Shown: positions 15,959 through 24,702 of the stretch, one piece after another
How positions within the stretch are numbered: position 1 is the stretch's first letter
How the letters are laid out: the number at the start of each line of letters is the position of its first letter
From: Bacteroidota bacterium
Lineage (GTDB): Bacteria > Bacteroidota > Bacteroidia > Bacteroidales > UBA10428
NCBI GenBank assembly: GCA_023442525.1
Contig: JAEZZA010000029.1
Location: 120,061-184,060, forward strand
Reading direction: 5' to 3'
DNA length: 64,000 nucleotides
Made by a program: the position numbers and the translations under genes
The notes under the pieces: generated by a model
The model's input: only the letters and a program-made list of their open reading frames with translations
Databases searched by the model: none
Told to the model about the DNA's origin: nothing

Positions 15959-16948
15959 TTACCAATCAAATACTGAATTCAATAGCCAGTCCCTTTCCAC
16001 AGGTACTACACCCACGCGCTCGCAAACCAAACCGGCGGCAAGGTTCGATAATCGTGCCATTTTCAATGCCTCAATCCCTGTTGCCAGGCAAAGACTGGCC
16101 ATGGCAATCACCGTATCACCGGCACCTGAAACATCGGCGATTCCCCTTGCATTGGTAGGCACAACATGGAAAATACCGTCTTTGCTGATAAGCATACCAT
16201 GTTCCGACAATGTAACAAGCACTATATCAAAACCCGCATCATTCTGCAATTTATAGGCAGCCTCATGTACTTTCTCATAATCCGATTTCGGAAAATACAA
16301 ATTAATGCCTTCGGTTAATTCTTTATAATTGGGTTTAAAAAGAGTGGCATCACGGTAATAGCAAAAGTTTCTTTTTTTGGGGTCAACCAATGTGGGTATT
16401 TCCTTAATTTTTGCCAGTCCGATCGTCTTTTCAATCAATTCGGGGGTGATCACTCCCTTATCATAATCCTGGAATATTATGGCAGCAACCGGATACTGGT
16501 TGATCAGGGCCTGTATTCTTTCCCATAAAGCATTTTCAATTTCAGGTGTGATATAATCATCTATTTCATTGTCAACCCGAAGCAACTGCTGGTTCCCGGC
16601 GATAATGCGGATCTTGTTGGTGGTAAGACGCTGGTCCGAATCAATCAGTCCTTCTACCGGCATATCCAGTTCTTTCACCAGTTTTCGGAATTGCCTGCTG
16701 TTTTCATCATTGCCAATCACGGAGCACATAATGGGAATGCCTCCCAGCGATTTCACATTTAAGGCAACATTTGCGGCCCCTCCCAGCCTGTTCTCGGTTT
16801 TTACCTGGGAAACTACCGGTACCGGCGCTTCAGGAGATACGCGTGTAACTTTTCCCCATACATAGGAGTCGAGCATAACATCGCCAATGATCAGCACCCT
16901 GAGACCTTCGAATTTTTTCAACAATTCATTAATGGGCTCGTTTTTCAC
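15959..16948 (-). CDS. rfaE1: D-glycero-beta-D-manno-heptose-7-phosphate kinase (HldE kinase domain)
   Basis: A 329-residue PfkB-family sugar kinase with a GTG start. N-terminal LRVLIIGDVMLDSYVWGKV, the RLGGAANVALNVKSLGG substrate region and the C-terminal PfkB signature ADVSGAGDTVIA, with the catalytic Asp, match RfaE1. The enzyme phosphorylates D-glycero-D-manno-heptose 7-phosphate at C1 for ADP-heptose synthesis, which feeds LPS core assembly. E. coli HldE carries an extra adenylyltransferase domain; here only the kinase half is present, so the transferase must be encoded elsewhere. It is divergent from the rhomboid genes and probably monocistronic. Confidence 0.9.
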   Translation of the reverse strand: MKNEPINELLKKFEGLRVLIIGDVMLDSYVWGKVTRVSPEAPVPVVSQVKTENRLGGAANVALNVKSLGGIPIMCSVIGNDENSRQFRKLVKELDMPVEGLIDSDQRLTTNKIRIIAGNQQLLRVDNEIDDYITPEIENALWERIQALINQYPVAAIIFQDYDKGVITPELIEKTIGLAKIKEIPTLVDPKKRNFCYYRDATLFKPNYKELTEGINLYFPKSDYEKVHEAAYKLQNDAGFDIVLVTLSEHGMLISKDGIFHVVPTNARGIADVSGAGDTVIAMASLCLATGIEALKMARLSNLAAGLVCERVGVVPVERDWLLNSVFDW

Positions 16949-17026
16949 AACTGATTATTTATGCGGGGTAAAGATAAGATACAACTGCAAAATATTCAGA
17001 AAGAAAATGCATTTGTCAAAACATCC

Positions 17027-17034
17027 TATCTTTG
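17027..17034 (+). promoter_or_regulatory. Candidate -7 box for the rhomboid operon
   Basis: TATCTTTG matches TAnnTTTG and lies 22 bp upstream of the chosen rhomboid start at 17057. It supports that start over the ATG at 16961. Confidence 0.45.
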
Positions 17035-17056
17035 CCAAATATACAAACAAGATTCT

Positions 17057-17878
17057 ATGAGCTTTTTCGGTTCCAATCGCAGTGCCTTCCCTCCTGTAAT
17101 CAAGAATATCATTATCATTAATGTCATCCTGTTTCTGGCAACTATACTTCCATTGAACCTTGAGAATTTCATGTACAGGCACCTGGCACTTTTCAGCCTG
17201 AAGTCGCCATTATTTGAACCCCACCAGATAGTCACCCATATATTCATGCATGCCAATTTCGCCCACCTGTTTTTTAACATGTTCGGGGTTTTCATGTTTG
17301 GCAGGGTTCTCGAGCAGATTTGGGGCAGCAAGAAAATGTTCATATTTTATACCGTTACCGGACTGGGAGCTGCGGCCATTCATCTTACAGTAAATTACTT
17401 CCAGATGAGCAAGATGATTGATCTGGCCACAGCATTTTTTGCTTCACCCGATTATGCCACTTTCAGCACCATTGTAGACAAATATGGAATTGGCAGTATC
17501 GGATCCACCGCGAATCAGTTCCTCCAGGAATGGTTTTATAAACCCGACGATCCTTCGTTTATACCACGGGCCCGTGAGATTGTGAGGGATATAGTTATAA
17601 CCAATCAGCAGATTCCTACTGTAGGGGCATCGGGTGCTGTATTCGGATTGCTTATTGCATTCGCGATGATTTTCCCTGATGTTGAGCTCATGCTGATATT
17701 CCTTCCCATACCTATAAAAGCAAAGTATTTTGTGCCCATCTATGCATTACTGGAACTCTTCTTCGGAGTAGCCAGCTTCGACTGGGATAATGTGGCACAC
17801 TTCGCTCATCTGGGAGGTGCCCTTTTTGGTTTCCTTCTTGTTAAATGGTGGAAGAGAAATCAATTCAGAATTTATTGA
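17057..17878 (+). CDS. Rhomboid-family intramembrane serine protease
   Basis: A 273-residue membrane protease from ATG 17057. HIFMHANFAHLFFNMFGVFMFG carries the conserved His/Asn of the second helix, GASGAVFGLLIAF contains the nucleophile Ser (GxSG), and HFAHLGGALFG contains the catalytic His. About six transmembrane segments are visible, with an insertion of roughly 70 residues between helices 3 and 4. Rhomboids cut single-pass membrane proteins within the bilayer. It is followed after 31 bp by a second rhomboid gene and then by an EEP-domain gene, forming a three-gene operon. Substrates are unknown. Confidence 0.9.
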   Translation: MSFFGSNRSAFPPVIKNIIIINVILFLATILPLNLENFMYRHLALFSLKSPLFEPHQIVTHIFMHANFAHLFFNMFGVFMFGRVLEQIWGSKKMFIFYTVTGLGAAAIHLTVNYFQMSKMIDLATAFFASPDYATFSTIVDKYGIGSIGSTANQFLQEWFYKPDDPSFIPRAREIVRDIVITNQQIPTVGASGAVFGLLIAFAMIFPDVELMLIFLPIPIKAKYFVPIYALLELFFGVASFDWDNVAHFAHLGGALFGFLLVKWWKRNQFRIY

Positions 17879-17909
17879 TATTTTTGTTACTGACGACAAT
17901 CTCATTGCT

Positions 17910-18821
17910 ATGAACCTGGTGGATGAATTGAAAAGATCATTGCGTAACGGGAATATACTCTACAGGTTAATCTTTATAAATGTAGCAATCTTTGTTGCGC
18001 TCGGTATCTGGTTTGTAATTATCCGCCTGTTCACACAGGGCGTAAGCCTCGAAACCCTTCGTGCTTCGTTCAGCGACTCGGTTTTGAAATATCTCATGGT
18101 GCCGAGTCTTCCCCGCGAATTGCTTGTCCGTCCCTGGACTGTTATCACTTACATGTTCACCCACTTTTCGCTCTGGCATATACTTTTTAATATGCTGATC
18201 CTTTACTGGTTTGGGAGAATATTCCTGCAGTATCTGTCCGGAAAGCAACTCCTGAACACATACATAATGGGTGGATTGGCAGGCGTTGTTCTGTATATTC
18301 TTTTCATCAACAGCTTTCCCGGATTGCGCGGGTACCTTGGAGGGGCCATGCTCGGGGCATCCGCAGCCATAATGGCTGTGGTTATTTCCATCGCGACGTT
18401 CGTGCCCAATTACGTCATTTACATGCTCTTTCTTGGACCGGTAAAGCTAAAATACATCGCCATTGCATTTGTAATTACCGACATTCTGATGATTGCATCC
18501 GATAATGCCGGCGGCAATATCGCCCACCTCGGAGGAGCTGTTTATGGTTTCTGGTACACAACCAGGCTCAGAAAGGGGAAAGATGCCGGAATGTGGATAT
18601 CCGGTATAGTGGACAAAATAGCAGGCCTGTTTAAACCTAAACCCAGGTTGAATGTGGCATATAAGAATACACGCCGGGTGAGTGATGAAGACTATAACCG
18701 GAGGAAAATTTCGGAGCAGAAGGAAATAGACCGCATTCTGGATAAAATTGCTAAGGGTGGGTACGAAAGCCTTACCAAAAGCGAAAAAGAGACACTATTT
18801 AAGATGAGTAAAAAAAGTTGA
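17910..18821 (+). CDS. Second rhomboid-family protein, GASA variant, with basic C-terminal tail
   Basis: A 303-residue protein from ATG 17910 (MNLVDELKRSLRNGN). FTHFSLWHILFNMLILYWFG is the helix-2 motif. The nucleophile region reads GAMLGASAAIMAV, so GxSG is GASA, and HLGGAVYGFWY supplies the catalytic His. Ser and His are both kept, so activity is plausible. A soluble, charged C-terminal tail (about 240-303, DEDYNRRKISEQKEIDRIL) resembles the conserved tail of Bacteroidota rhomboid paralogues. It lies between another rhomboid and an EEP-domain protein; the downstream gene overlaps its stop codon. Confidence 0.88.
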   Translation: MNLVDELKRSLRNGNILYRLIFINVAIFVALGIWFVIIRLFTQGVSLETLRASFSDSVLKYLMVPSLPRELLVRPWTVITYMFTHFSLWHILFNMLILYWFGRIFLQYLSGKQLLNTYIMGGLAGVVLYILFINSFPGLRGYLGGAMLGASAAIMAVVISIATFVPNYVIYMLFLGPVKLKYIAIAFVITDILMIASDNAGGNIAHLGGAVYGFWYTTRLRKGKDAGMWISGIVDKIAGLFKPKPRLNVAYKNTRRVSDEDYNRRKISEQKEIDRILDKIAKGGYESLTKSEKETLFKMSKKS

Positions 18822-19948
18822 GAGCATTTATCCGCAGAATATTACTTCTAATTAATATACTCGCTGCCGCAGCCCTGGTGGCAAGCTATTTCTCGGTTTA
18901 TGTAAGCCCGGCTTCAGCCTGGCTTTTTGCATTTATTTCGCTGGCTTACCCCTTTCTGTTGTTGTTTAATATTTTCTTTATTATCTGGTGGCTTGTTTTC
19001 CGTAAGTGGTATTTTCTGATATCGGTTTTCTGCATTGCCCTGGGATGGAATGCCCTGAGATCAACATTTCAGATAAATCTTACATCGCCCCCAAAAATTG
19101 AAGATAAAAATGAAATACGGGTTATGACCTATAATGTCAGGCTTTTTAATTATTACCAGTGGACAAGGGACACGTCAGCCTGGCAACGGATAGCCGATTA
19201 TATAAAAGAAGTAAATCCCGACATGGTATGCTTTCAGGAATTCGTTACAATACCACGTTCGCATCATGATTTAATCAGCCTGAAACAAAAAATGGGCCGG
19301 CTGCTTTATTCACACGTTTATTACACCGACAATATTCCCGGTAAAATAAATTTCGGAATAGCTACTTTCAGTAAACATCCGATCATTAATAAGAAAATGA
19401 TCAAATTCGAAAAATCGATCAACGGAAGCATCAGTTCGGATATTGTCATTCGTGGCGATACGGTAAGGATCATTAATTGTCATCTTCAGTCGATACGTCT
19501 GCGAAAGGATTATAACGATCTCATCGACAGCCTGCTTTTCAATTACAGCGACAGACAACTCAACGAAATAAAGGATATCTCGATGCGTTTGAGGCAGGCT
19601 TACATTCGTAGAGCCAATCAGGTTGATATCCTGGCCGGAGAGATTAAAGCGTCACCCTACCCGGTTATTCTTTGCGGCGATTTCAACGATACACCTGTTT
19701 CCTATACTTACCGGACCGTTTCAAGAAATATGAATGATGCCTTCACGGAATCGGGATCAGGAAGCGGGTCTACTTTCCGTGGAAAATTTCCGTACGGGCG
19801 AATTGATTACGTGTTGTTTAGCCCCGACTTTACATCGGTTTCTTACCACACCGGGAAAGAACAGTGGTCCGATCATTACCCTGTACTGGTCCGTCTTAAG
19901 CTAAACGAAAAGGCAGTCGGGTCAGATCCACGTTCCCGCCCGAAATAA
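18818..19948 (+). CDS. Membrane-anchored endonuclease/exonuclease/phosphatase-family protein
   Basis: A 376-residue protein starting with TTG, which overlaps the stop of the rhomboid gene (TTGA, translational coupling). No ATG start precedes the catalytic domain, so TTG is needed to include the N-terminal membrane helices (about 5-90). The EEP fold follows: RVMTYNVRLFN, PDMVCFQEF (metal Glu), GDFNDTPVSYTY and SDHYPVLVRL (catalytic Asp-His). The family hydrolyses phosphodiester or phosphomonoester bonds of nucleic acids, phosphoinositides or sphingomyelin. The substrate here is unknown. Its 3' end overlaps the convergent dehydratase gene by 53 bp. Confidence 0.88.
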   Translation: MRAFIRRILLLINILAAAALVASYFSVYVSPASAWLFAFISLAYPFLLLFNIFFIIWWLVFRKWYFLISVFCIALGWNALRSTFQINLTSPPKIEDKNEIRVMTYNVRLFNYYQWTRDTSAWQRIADYIKEVNPDMVCFQEFVTIPRSHHDLISLKQKMGRLLYSHVYYTDNIPGKINFGIATFSKHPIINKKMIKFEKSINGSISSDIVIRGDTVRIINCHLQSIRLRKDYNDLIDSLLFNYSDRQLNEIKDISMRLRQAYIRRANQVDILAGEIKASPYPVILCGDFNDTPVSYTYRTVSRNMNDAFTESGSGSGSTFRGKFPYGRIDYVLFSPDFTSVSYHTGKEQWSDHYPVLVRLKLNEKAVGSDPRSRPK

Positions 19949-20852
19949 TTACTCCAATCTGCTTGTTTTTAAAAACAGGTTTATTTTGAAGAATTACTGC
20001 AAGTGGAACTGCTGAGGAAGGCTCCACTATTATCTTCATGCGTTTCCAGATCAGTTGCATGGCTTCTATGATAGCTTCCTCGGAAACAGTATATATCTCA
20101 TCCACATATTTTCTTACCATCGTAAAAGTAAGTTCACTCAACGAAGTCAACAGACCGTCGGCAATGGTTGCAGGAGACACCGATGGCTGAATCACGCCCG
20201 ACTGTAACGAACGATAAGCGTCATCGGCATTGGCCGGTTCGCAGCCAATTACACGTATTTGCTCCTTTATCGACTTTGCCGAAAGTGCAGTGCCTGAAAG
20301 GAGTCCCCCTCCGCCTACCGGGGCAAGTACCATATCGAGATCGGGAATTTCTTCAAGTAATTCCTTTGCTGCCGTACCTTGTCCGCAGATCACGTTAAAA
20401 TTATCATAGGGATGAATCATCACGGCTCCCGAACGGTCGATTATGGCCTGTAACGTGGATTCGCGACTTTCAAGAGTGGGTTCGCAGAATGTGATCATTG
20501 CTCCATAATGTCGTACAGCTTCGATTTTGGGAACCGGCGCTGTTCGTGGCATAACCACATTGCAGGGTATTCCCCGCTTTGAAGCTGCAAGAGCGAGCGC
20601 TGCCGCGTGGTTTCCCGAGGAATGGGTGGCAACACCCCTGGCAGCCTCTTCGTCGGAAAGACAGAACACAGCATTTGTTGCACCCCGGTACTTAAAAGCA
20701 CCTACCTTTTGAAAATTCTCGCATTTGAAAACAACCGAGGCATTCACAATTTCGTTGATACCTGATGACGACAAAACCGGCGTAAGATGCACAAATGTGC
20801 GGATACGATCGTGTGCCTGTTGCACATCGTTAAAAGTGGGCAATTTCTGCAT
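19896..20852 (-). CDS. PLP-dependent threonine/serine dehydratase-like enzyme
   Basis: A 318-residue fold-type II PLP enzyme. KCENFQKVGAFKYRGA holds the Schiff-base Lys, THSSGNHAAALALAA the phosphate/substrate loop, and PVGGGGLLSG the Gly-rich phosphate-binding loop. There is no C-terminal ACT regulatory domain, so it belongs with catabolic threonine dehydratases, serine racemases and hydroxyaspartate dehydratases rather than biosynthetic IlvA; exact specificity cannot be read from the sequence. It converts hydroxy amino acids to 2-oxoacids plus ammonia. The 3' end overlaps the convergent EEP-domain gene. It is followed on the opposite side by a surface-type protein on the same strand. Confidence 0.9.
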   Translation of the reverse strand: MQKLPTFNDVQQAHDRIRTFVHLTPVLSSSGINEIVNASVVFKCENFQKVGAFKYRGATNAVFCLSDEEAARGVATHSSGNHAAALALAASKRGIPCNVVMPRTAPVPKIEAVRHYGAMITFCEPTLESRESTLQAIIDRSGAVMIHPYDNFNVICGQGTAAKELLEEIPDLDMVLAPVGGGGLLSGTALSAKSIKEQIRVIGCEPANADDAYRSLQSGVIQPSVSPATIADGLLTSLSELTFTMVRKYVDEIYTVSEEAIIEAMQLIWKRMKIIVEPSSAVPLAVILQNKPVFKNKQIGVIISGGNVDLTRLPFRLA

Positions 20853-20873
20853 AGTTGAAATTTATACTCCAAA

Positions 20874-21698
20874 TTAAGCAAATTGCCATAAAAACTGATC
20901 AATCCGGTTCAACGGATCGCTATTTATTTTCTCCTCTTCTTTTTTCTTCCTGAAAAGCTCAAATTTGGCCGCTATTCTTTCAGCAAGGTCGTATTCATTG
21001 GCTTCCAGTATATAGGCATCCGTAAACTTACACCACACCATAAATTCTATTATCTCATCATCGTCGGTATGACCAGTGATCTCTTTCACTACAACGGGAT
21101 TAAATTTATGGTATACCCGATCTCTTATTTGTTGTTTCTTTTCTATTTTGGAGAGTTTGATCCTCTCAATTTCCTCAGGGGTGCGAATGGATATGCTGAC
21201 TATTGAAACATTTTTCTGCATATATTCATTGAAGCCATCCATAGCTGCCTGTAATACCAAGCCTTCCATACTTTTGTTAAGTTGTTCGGTTTGCGTCATG
21301 GGTGGAGAAACACTGACGAGTTTTCGCCTGAAATTTTCATAACTCCCAAAGCCCGGAATATTTGCGGCAGAAAGATTATATGGTTGGGGGATCAATAAAA
21401 CAGAAACCGGTGTTTTATCTAACATGCTTTCACCCACGGTAAGTTTTAAATAATAGTATCCCAGTCCGTATATGACAAGTGTGTCGCCTGGTTTTGCTTC
21501 CAGGGTAAACTGGCCGTTTCGGTTGCTATATGTTTGTTTTTGAAGGCTGAAATTCAATATCTGCGCGTATTCGACAGGTTCGCCGGTAGCAGAGTCGGCA
21601 ATAATACCTGTCAGTTCGCTACGCTGACCTTCGACCCACAATGAAAAAATACCTGCAAACAACAAAAGGGTGCCGGTTCGTCTGACGATTGTCTTCAC
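20874..21698 (-). CDS. Exported carboxypeptidase-regulatory-like (CarboxypepD_reg) protein
   Basis: A 274-residue protein with a GTG start and a signal peptide (RRTGTLLLFAGIFSLWVEGQ). Residues about 28-110 are a transthyretin-like CarboxypepD_reg domain (ELTGIIADSATGEPVEYAQI, NGQFTLEAKPGDTLVIYGLG). The rest is charged and helical (KIEKKQQIRDRVYHK; FELFRKKKEEEKINSDP), without a known enzyme domain. In Bacteroidota such domains precede outer-membrane receptors or stand alone as periplasmic proteins. There is no TonB-barrel here, so I assign a periplasmic protein of unknown role. It lies 21 bp upstream of the dehydratase gene, on the same strand. Confidence 0.75.
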   Translation of the reverse strand: MKTIVRRTGTLLLFAGIFSLWVEGQRSELTGIIADSATGEPVEYAQILNFSLQKQTYSNRNGQFTLEAKPGDTLVIYGLGYYYLKLTVGESMLDKTPVSVLLIPQPYNLSAANIPGFGSYENFRRKLVSVSPPMTQTEQLNKSMEGLVLQAAMDGFNEYMQKNVSIVSISIRTPEEIERIKLSKIEKKQQIRDRVYHKFNPVVVKEITGHTDDDEIIEFMVWCKFTDAYILEANEYDLAERIAAKFELFRKKKEEEKINSDPLNRIDQFLWQFA

Positions 21699-21929
21699 GA
21701 TTTCTATTTAATATCAAATTTATCGAATAGTCATCAATGACTGTTGTCGGGCTTAGCCAAAAATTGTTAATCAATTTATATTGATTATAAATTGGGTTGA
21801 ATACGTTGTGTTTCAAATGCTTGTACCGGCCTGTATCGCATTTTTATATCTACACATCTACTCATGTGTATTTATCAATATTTTATATCTGTATTTTTAA
21901 TTAATTTGCTATACCCTATAATATTTCAG

Positions 21930-24167
21930 ATGACTAACCGAAGGGATTTCATTAAGATAACAGCTTACGGCGCCGGAGCGCTGATAGCCGGAGGCGGTTT
22001 TTTAGAGGTGGCAAAGGCAATTTCACCAGGTGGCAAAGCCGGAAAACTTAGTGTTAATCTCACGCGTACGCCTACGTACTGTGAAGTATGTTTTTGGAAG
22101 TGTGCGGGATGGGTTTATAAGAATGAGGATGGAAGCATCTGGAAAGTTGCAGGAAACGACGAAGACCAGCACTGCAACGGGCGGTTTTGTCCCCGTGGCA
22201 CAGGCGGTATTGGGATGTATTATGATACCGACCGACTTAAGACTCCTCTGATCAGAACAAAGGAAAGGGGCAGGCAGATATTCAGAGAAGCTACCTGGGA
22301 CGAAGCATTGGATTATATTGCTTCGCGGATGCAAAAGATAAAGGAAACGTATGGCCCGGAAGCTATGGCACTTTTCAGCCATGGCTCGGGAACAGCCTAC
22401 TTCAGTACACTTATGAGAGCTTTCGGTTCGCCTAATATTGCCGAACCATCTTATGCGCAATGCCGTGGCCCCAGAGATGAAGCCTTCCTGTGGACCTTCG
22501 GAGAAGAGGTATACTCGCCTGAAATAACCGATCTGCGTGACACGAAATGTCTTGTTCTTATTGGTTCTCATATTGGTGAAAACATGCATAACGGACAGAT
22601 ACAGGAAATGTCCGATGCAATTGATAAGGGAGCTACTATCATCAGTGTTGACCCACGCTTTTCAACAGCAGCCGGTAAGTCGAAATACTGGCTTCCGATT
22701 AAGCCCGCAACCGACCTGGCTCTACTTCTCACCTGGATACATGAAATCATCTATAATGAATACTTCGATAAAGAATATATAAACCGGTATTGTACAGGCT
22801 TCGACCAGTTAAAACAGCATGTACGTGAGTTTACACCCGAGTGGGCGTACGGTATAACAACTATTCCGCCCGACTTGATCCGCAAAACAGCGAAGGAAAT
22901 GGCGAATGCTTCGCCCGCCGTAATTATACACCCCGGAAGGCATGTAACCTGGTATGGCGATGATACACAAAGGGTCAGGGCAATTGCTATTCTGAATGCA
23001 ATACTCGGTTCGTGGGGACGACGCGGAGGATTTTATAGGCCTTCGCGTGCTTCCATAGCATCTTATCCTATACCCCAATTTCCGGAAGCAAAACGTACCT
23101 GGCAGGATCTCTTCCCCGGGAAATTCAGCCTGGCGGGAGGTATCGTATCCAATGTACTAATTGATGCATCTGTGCCGGAAAGTAACCCGGCTTATCCCAT
23201 CAAGGGATGGATCGTAAACGGATCAAATCTTATCAATACCATTCCGGGACAGCAAAATACTTTAAAAGCCATACAAAATCTCGATTTGCTGGTGGCCATT
23301 GATACCATGCCCATGGAAATTACCGGCTGGGCAGACGTAGTGTTGCCCGAATGCACCTATCTGGAGCGATATGACATGCTTCGAATCAGTCCTCACCGTA
23401 AACCCGCCATTGCATTGAGAATGCCGGCCACGGAGCCGCTTTATGATTCAAAACCAGGTTATCAGATAGCCAGGAAATTATCACAAAAAATTGGTTGCGA
23501 ACAGTATTTCCCTTTCGAAAAGTTGGAAGATTTACTCGACTGGCAGTTAAAGCAGGCTGATTCATCACTCGAAGAAATGCGACGGTCCGGAGTAAAGACT
23601 TTTGACAGAGAGGCCGATGATCTTTATTTTGCACCGGATGAAGAGGTTGTATTTTCAACAGATTCAGGAAAAATTGAATTGTATTCTGCAGCGCTTGAGT
23701 CTTCAGGTTTCGATCCGATGCCGGTTTATACGCATCATGAAGAACCCCCTGAAGGTTTTTACCGGCTGAACTATGGCCGTGCACCGATGCATACATTCAG
23801 CCGCACCGCAAACAATCCCAACCTGACTGAATTAATGGATGAGAACTGTGTATGGATTAATCCAAAAGTGGCTAAAGAGTGGGCTATTAGCAATGATCAA
23901 TATATCTGGCTTCAAAACCAGGATGGAATAGTTTCCGATTTTCCCGTTCGTGTTCGTGTAACTGAAAGGATACGTTGGGATTCGGTTTATATGGTTCATG
24001 GTTTCGGTCATACTCAAAAGCAGATGAAGCGCTGTTACGGTAAGGGCGCCGGCGATACCCAACTCATGACAAAAATATTAACCGATCCGGTTATGGGAGG
24101 CACAGGAATGAGGGGCAACTTTGTGACATTTCTGATTGAAAATCCCGGGAAGGAGGTAATATCATGA
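21930..24167 (+). CDS. Molybdopterin oxidoreductase catalytic subunit (thiosulfate/polysulfide reductase type, PsrA/PhsA-like)
   Basis: A 745-residue enzyme from ATG 21930, chosen because it opens directly with the twin-arginine signal TNRRDFIKITAYGAGALIA. A [4Fe-4S] motif follows: Cys51-x2-Cys54-x3-Cys58-x28-Cys87 (ending GRFCPRG). The DMSO-reductase-family catalytic domains and a C-terminal molybdopterin-binding beta-barrel domain come next. The likely Mo ligand is Cys178 in YAQCRGPRDEA, as in Psr/Phs-type enzymes. It reduces polysulfide, thiosulfate or tetrathionate in the periplasm. It overlaps the Fe-S subunit gene by 4 bp and heads a six-gene sulfur block with YeeE transporters and a rhodanese. 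The exact electron acceptor is inferred from the neighbours. Confidence 0.88.
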   Translation: MTNRRDFIKITAYGAGALIAGGGFLEVAKAISPGGKAGKLSVNLTRTPTYCEVCFWKCAGWVYKNEDGSIWKVAGNDEDQHCNGRFCPRGTGGIGMYYDTDRLKTPLIRTKERGRQIFREATWDEALDYIASRMQKIKETYGPEAMALFSHGSGTAYFSTLMRAFGSPNIAEPSYAQCRGPRDEAFLWTFGEEVYSPEITDLRDTKCLVLIGSHIGENMHNGQIQEMSDAIDKGATIISVDPRFSTAAGKSKYWLPIKPATDLALLLTWIHEIIYNEYFDKEYINRYCTGFDQLKQHVREFTPEWAYGITTIPPDLIRKTAKEMANASPAVIIHPGRHVTWYGDDTQRVRAIAILNAILGSWGRRGGFYRPSRASIASYPIPQFPEAKRTWQDLFPGKFSLAGGIVSNVLIDASVPESNPAYPIKGWIVNGSNLINTIPGQQNTLKAIQNLDLLVAIDTMPMEITGWADVVLPECTYLERYDMLRISPHRKPAIALRMPATEPLYDSKPGYQIARKLSQKIGCEQYFPFEKLEDLLDWQLKQADSSLEEMRRSGVKTFDREADDLYFAPDEEVVFSTDSGKIELYSAALESSGFDPMPVYTHHEEPPEGFYRLNYGRAPMHTFSRTANNPNLTELMDENCVWINPKVAKEWAISNDQYIWLQNQDGIVSDFPVRVRVTERIRWDSVYMVHGFGHTQKQMKRCYGKGAGDTQLMTKILTDPVMGGTGMRGNFVTFLIENPGKEVIS

Positions 24168-24697
24168 GATACGCGATGGCTGTTGATACCCGGAAATGTG
24201 TCGGTTGCAGCGACTGTGTGGTAGCCTGTCAGACGGAGAACCATGTTCCCCTCGGATATTGCAGGGAATGGGTGGTGGAAGTCACTGACGGAACTTATCC
24301 TCAACTTGAAACCGAACTCAGGTCGGAACGATGCAATCATTGTGAGAATGCGCCCTGTGTCAGATGCTGCCCAACAGGTGCCAGCCATATTTCCGACGGC
24401 GGCATTGTACTGGTAACACCGCGGAAATGTATCGGCTGCGGTGCCTGTATAGCCTCATGCCCCTATGATGCACGTTATCCGCATCCGGAAGGATATGTAG
24501 ATAAATGCACTTTTTGCATTCATCGTATCAAAAAAGGCCTTAAACCGGCTTGTGCTGCTGTATGCCCTACAAAATGCATTTATTTCGGTGATCTTGATGA
24601 TCCGAACAGTGAGGTTTCAGTAGTCCTCCGGAAACGTAAATCGCGAACACTGATCCCCGAGGCAGGTACTATTCCGCATCTTTATTTTTTAATTTAA
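24164..24697 (+). CDS. Four-cluster ferredoxin-like electron-transfer subunit (PsrB-like)
   Basis: A 177-residue protein with 16 cysteines arranged as four [4Fe-4S] motifs: CVGCSDCVVAC, CNHCENAPCVRCC, CIGCGACIASC and CTFCIHRIKKGLKPAC followed by VC. This is the standard beta subunit of complex iron-sulfur molybdoenzymes; it passes electrons from the membrane subunit to the catalytic subunit. It has no signal of its own, so it is probably carried out with the Tat-exported partner. The start ATG overlaps the stop of the catalytic subunit (ATGA), and the membrane subunit starts 5 bp after its stop, so the three are translationally coupled. Confidence 0.93.
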   Translation: MRYAMAVDTRKCVGCSDCVVACQTENHVPLGYCREWVVEVTDGTYPQLETELRSERCNHCENAPCVRCCPTGASHISDGGIVLVTPRKCIGCGACIASCPYDARYPHPEGYVDKCTFCIHRIKKGLKPACAAVCPTKCIYFGDLDDPNSEVSVVLRKRKSRTLIPEAGTIPHLYFLI

Positions 24698-24702
24698 ATG
24701 CC

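Noticed and set aside
19896..19948. Frameshift at the end of the EEP or dehydratase gene
   Set aside because: Both proteins reach normal C termini; the 53-bp convergent overlap is simply compact packing.
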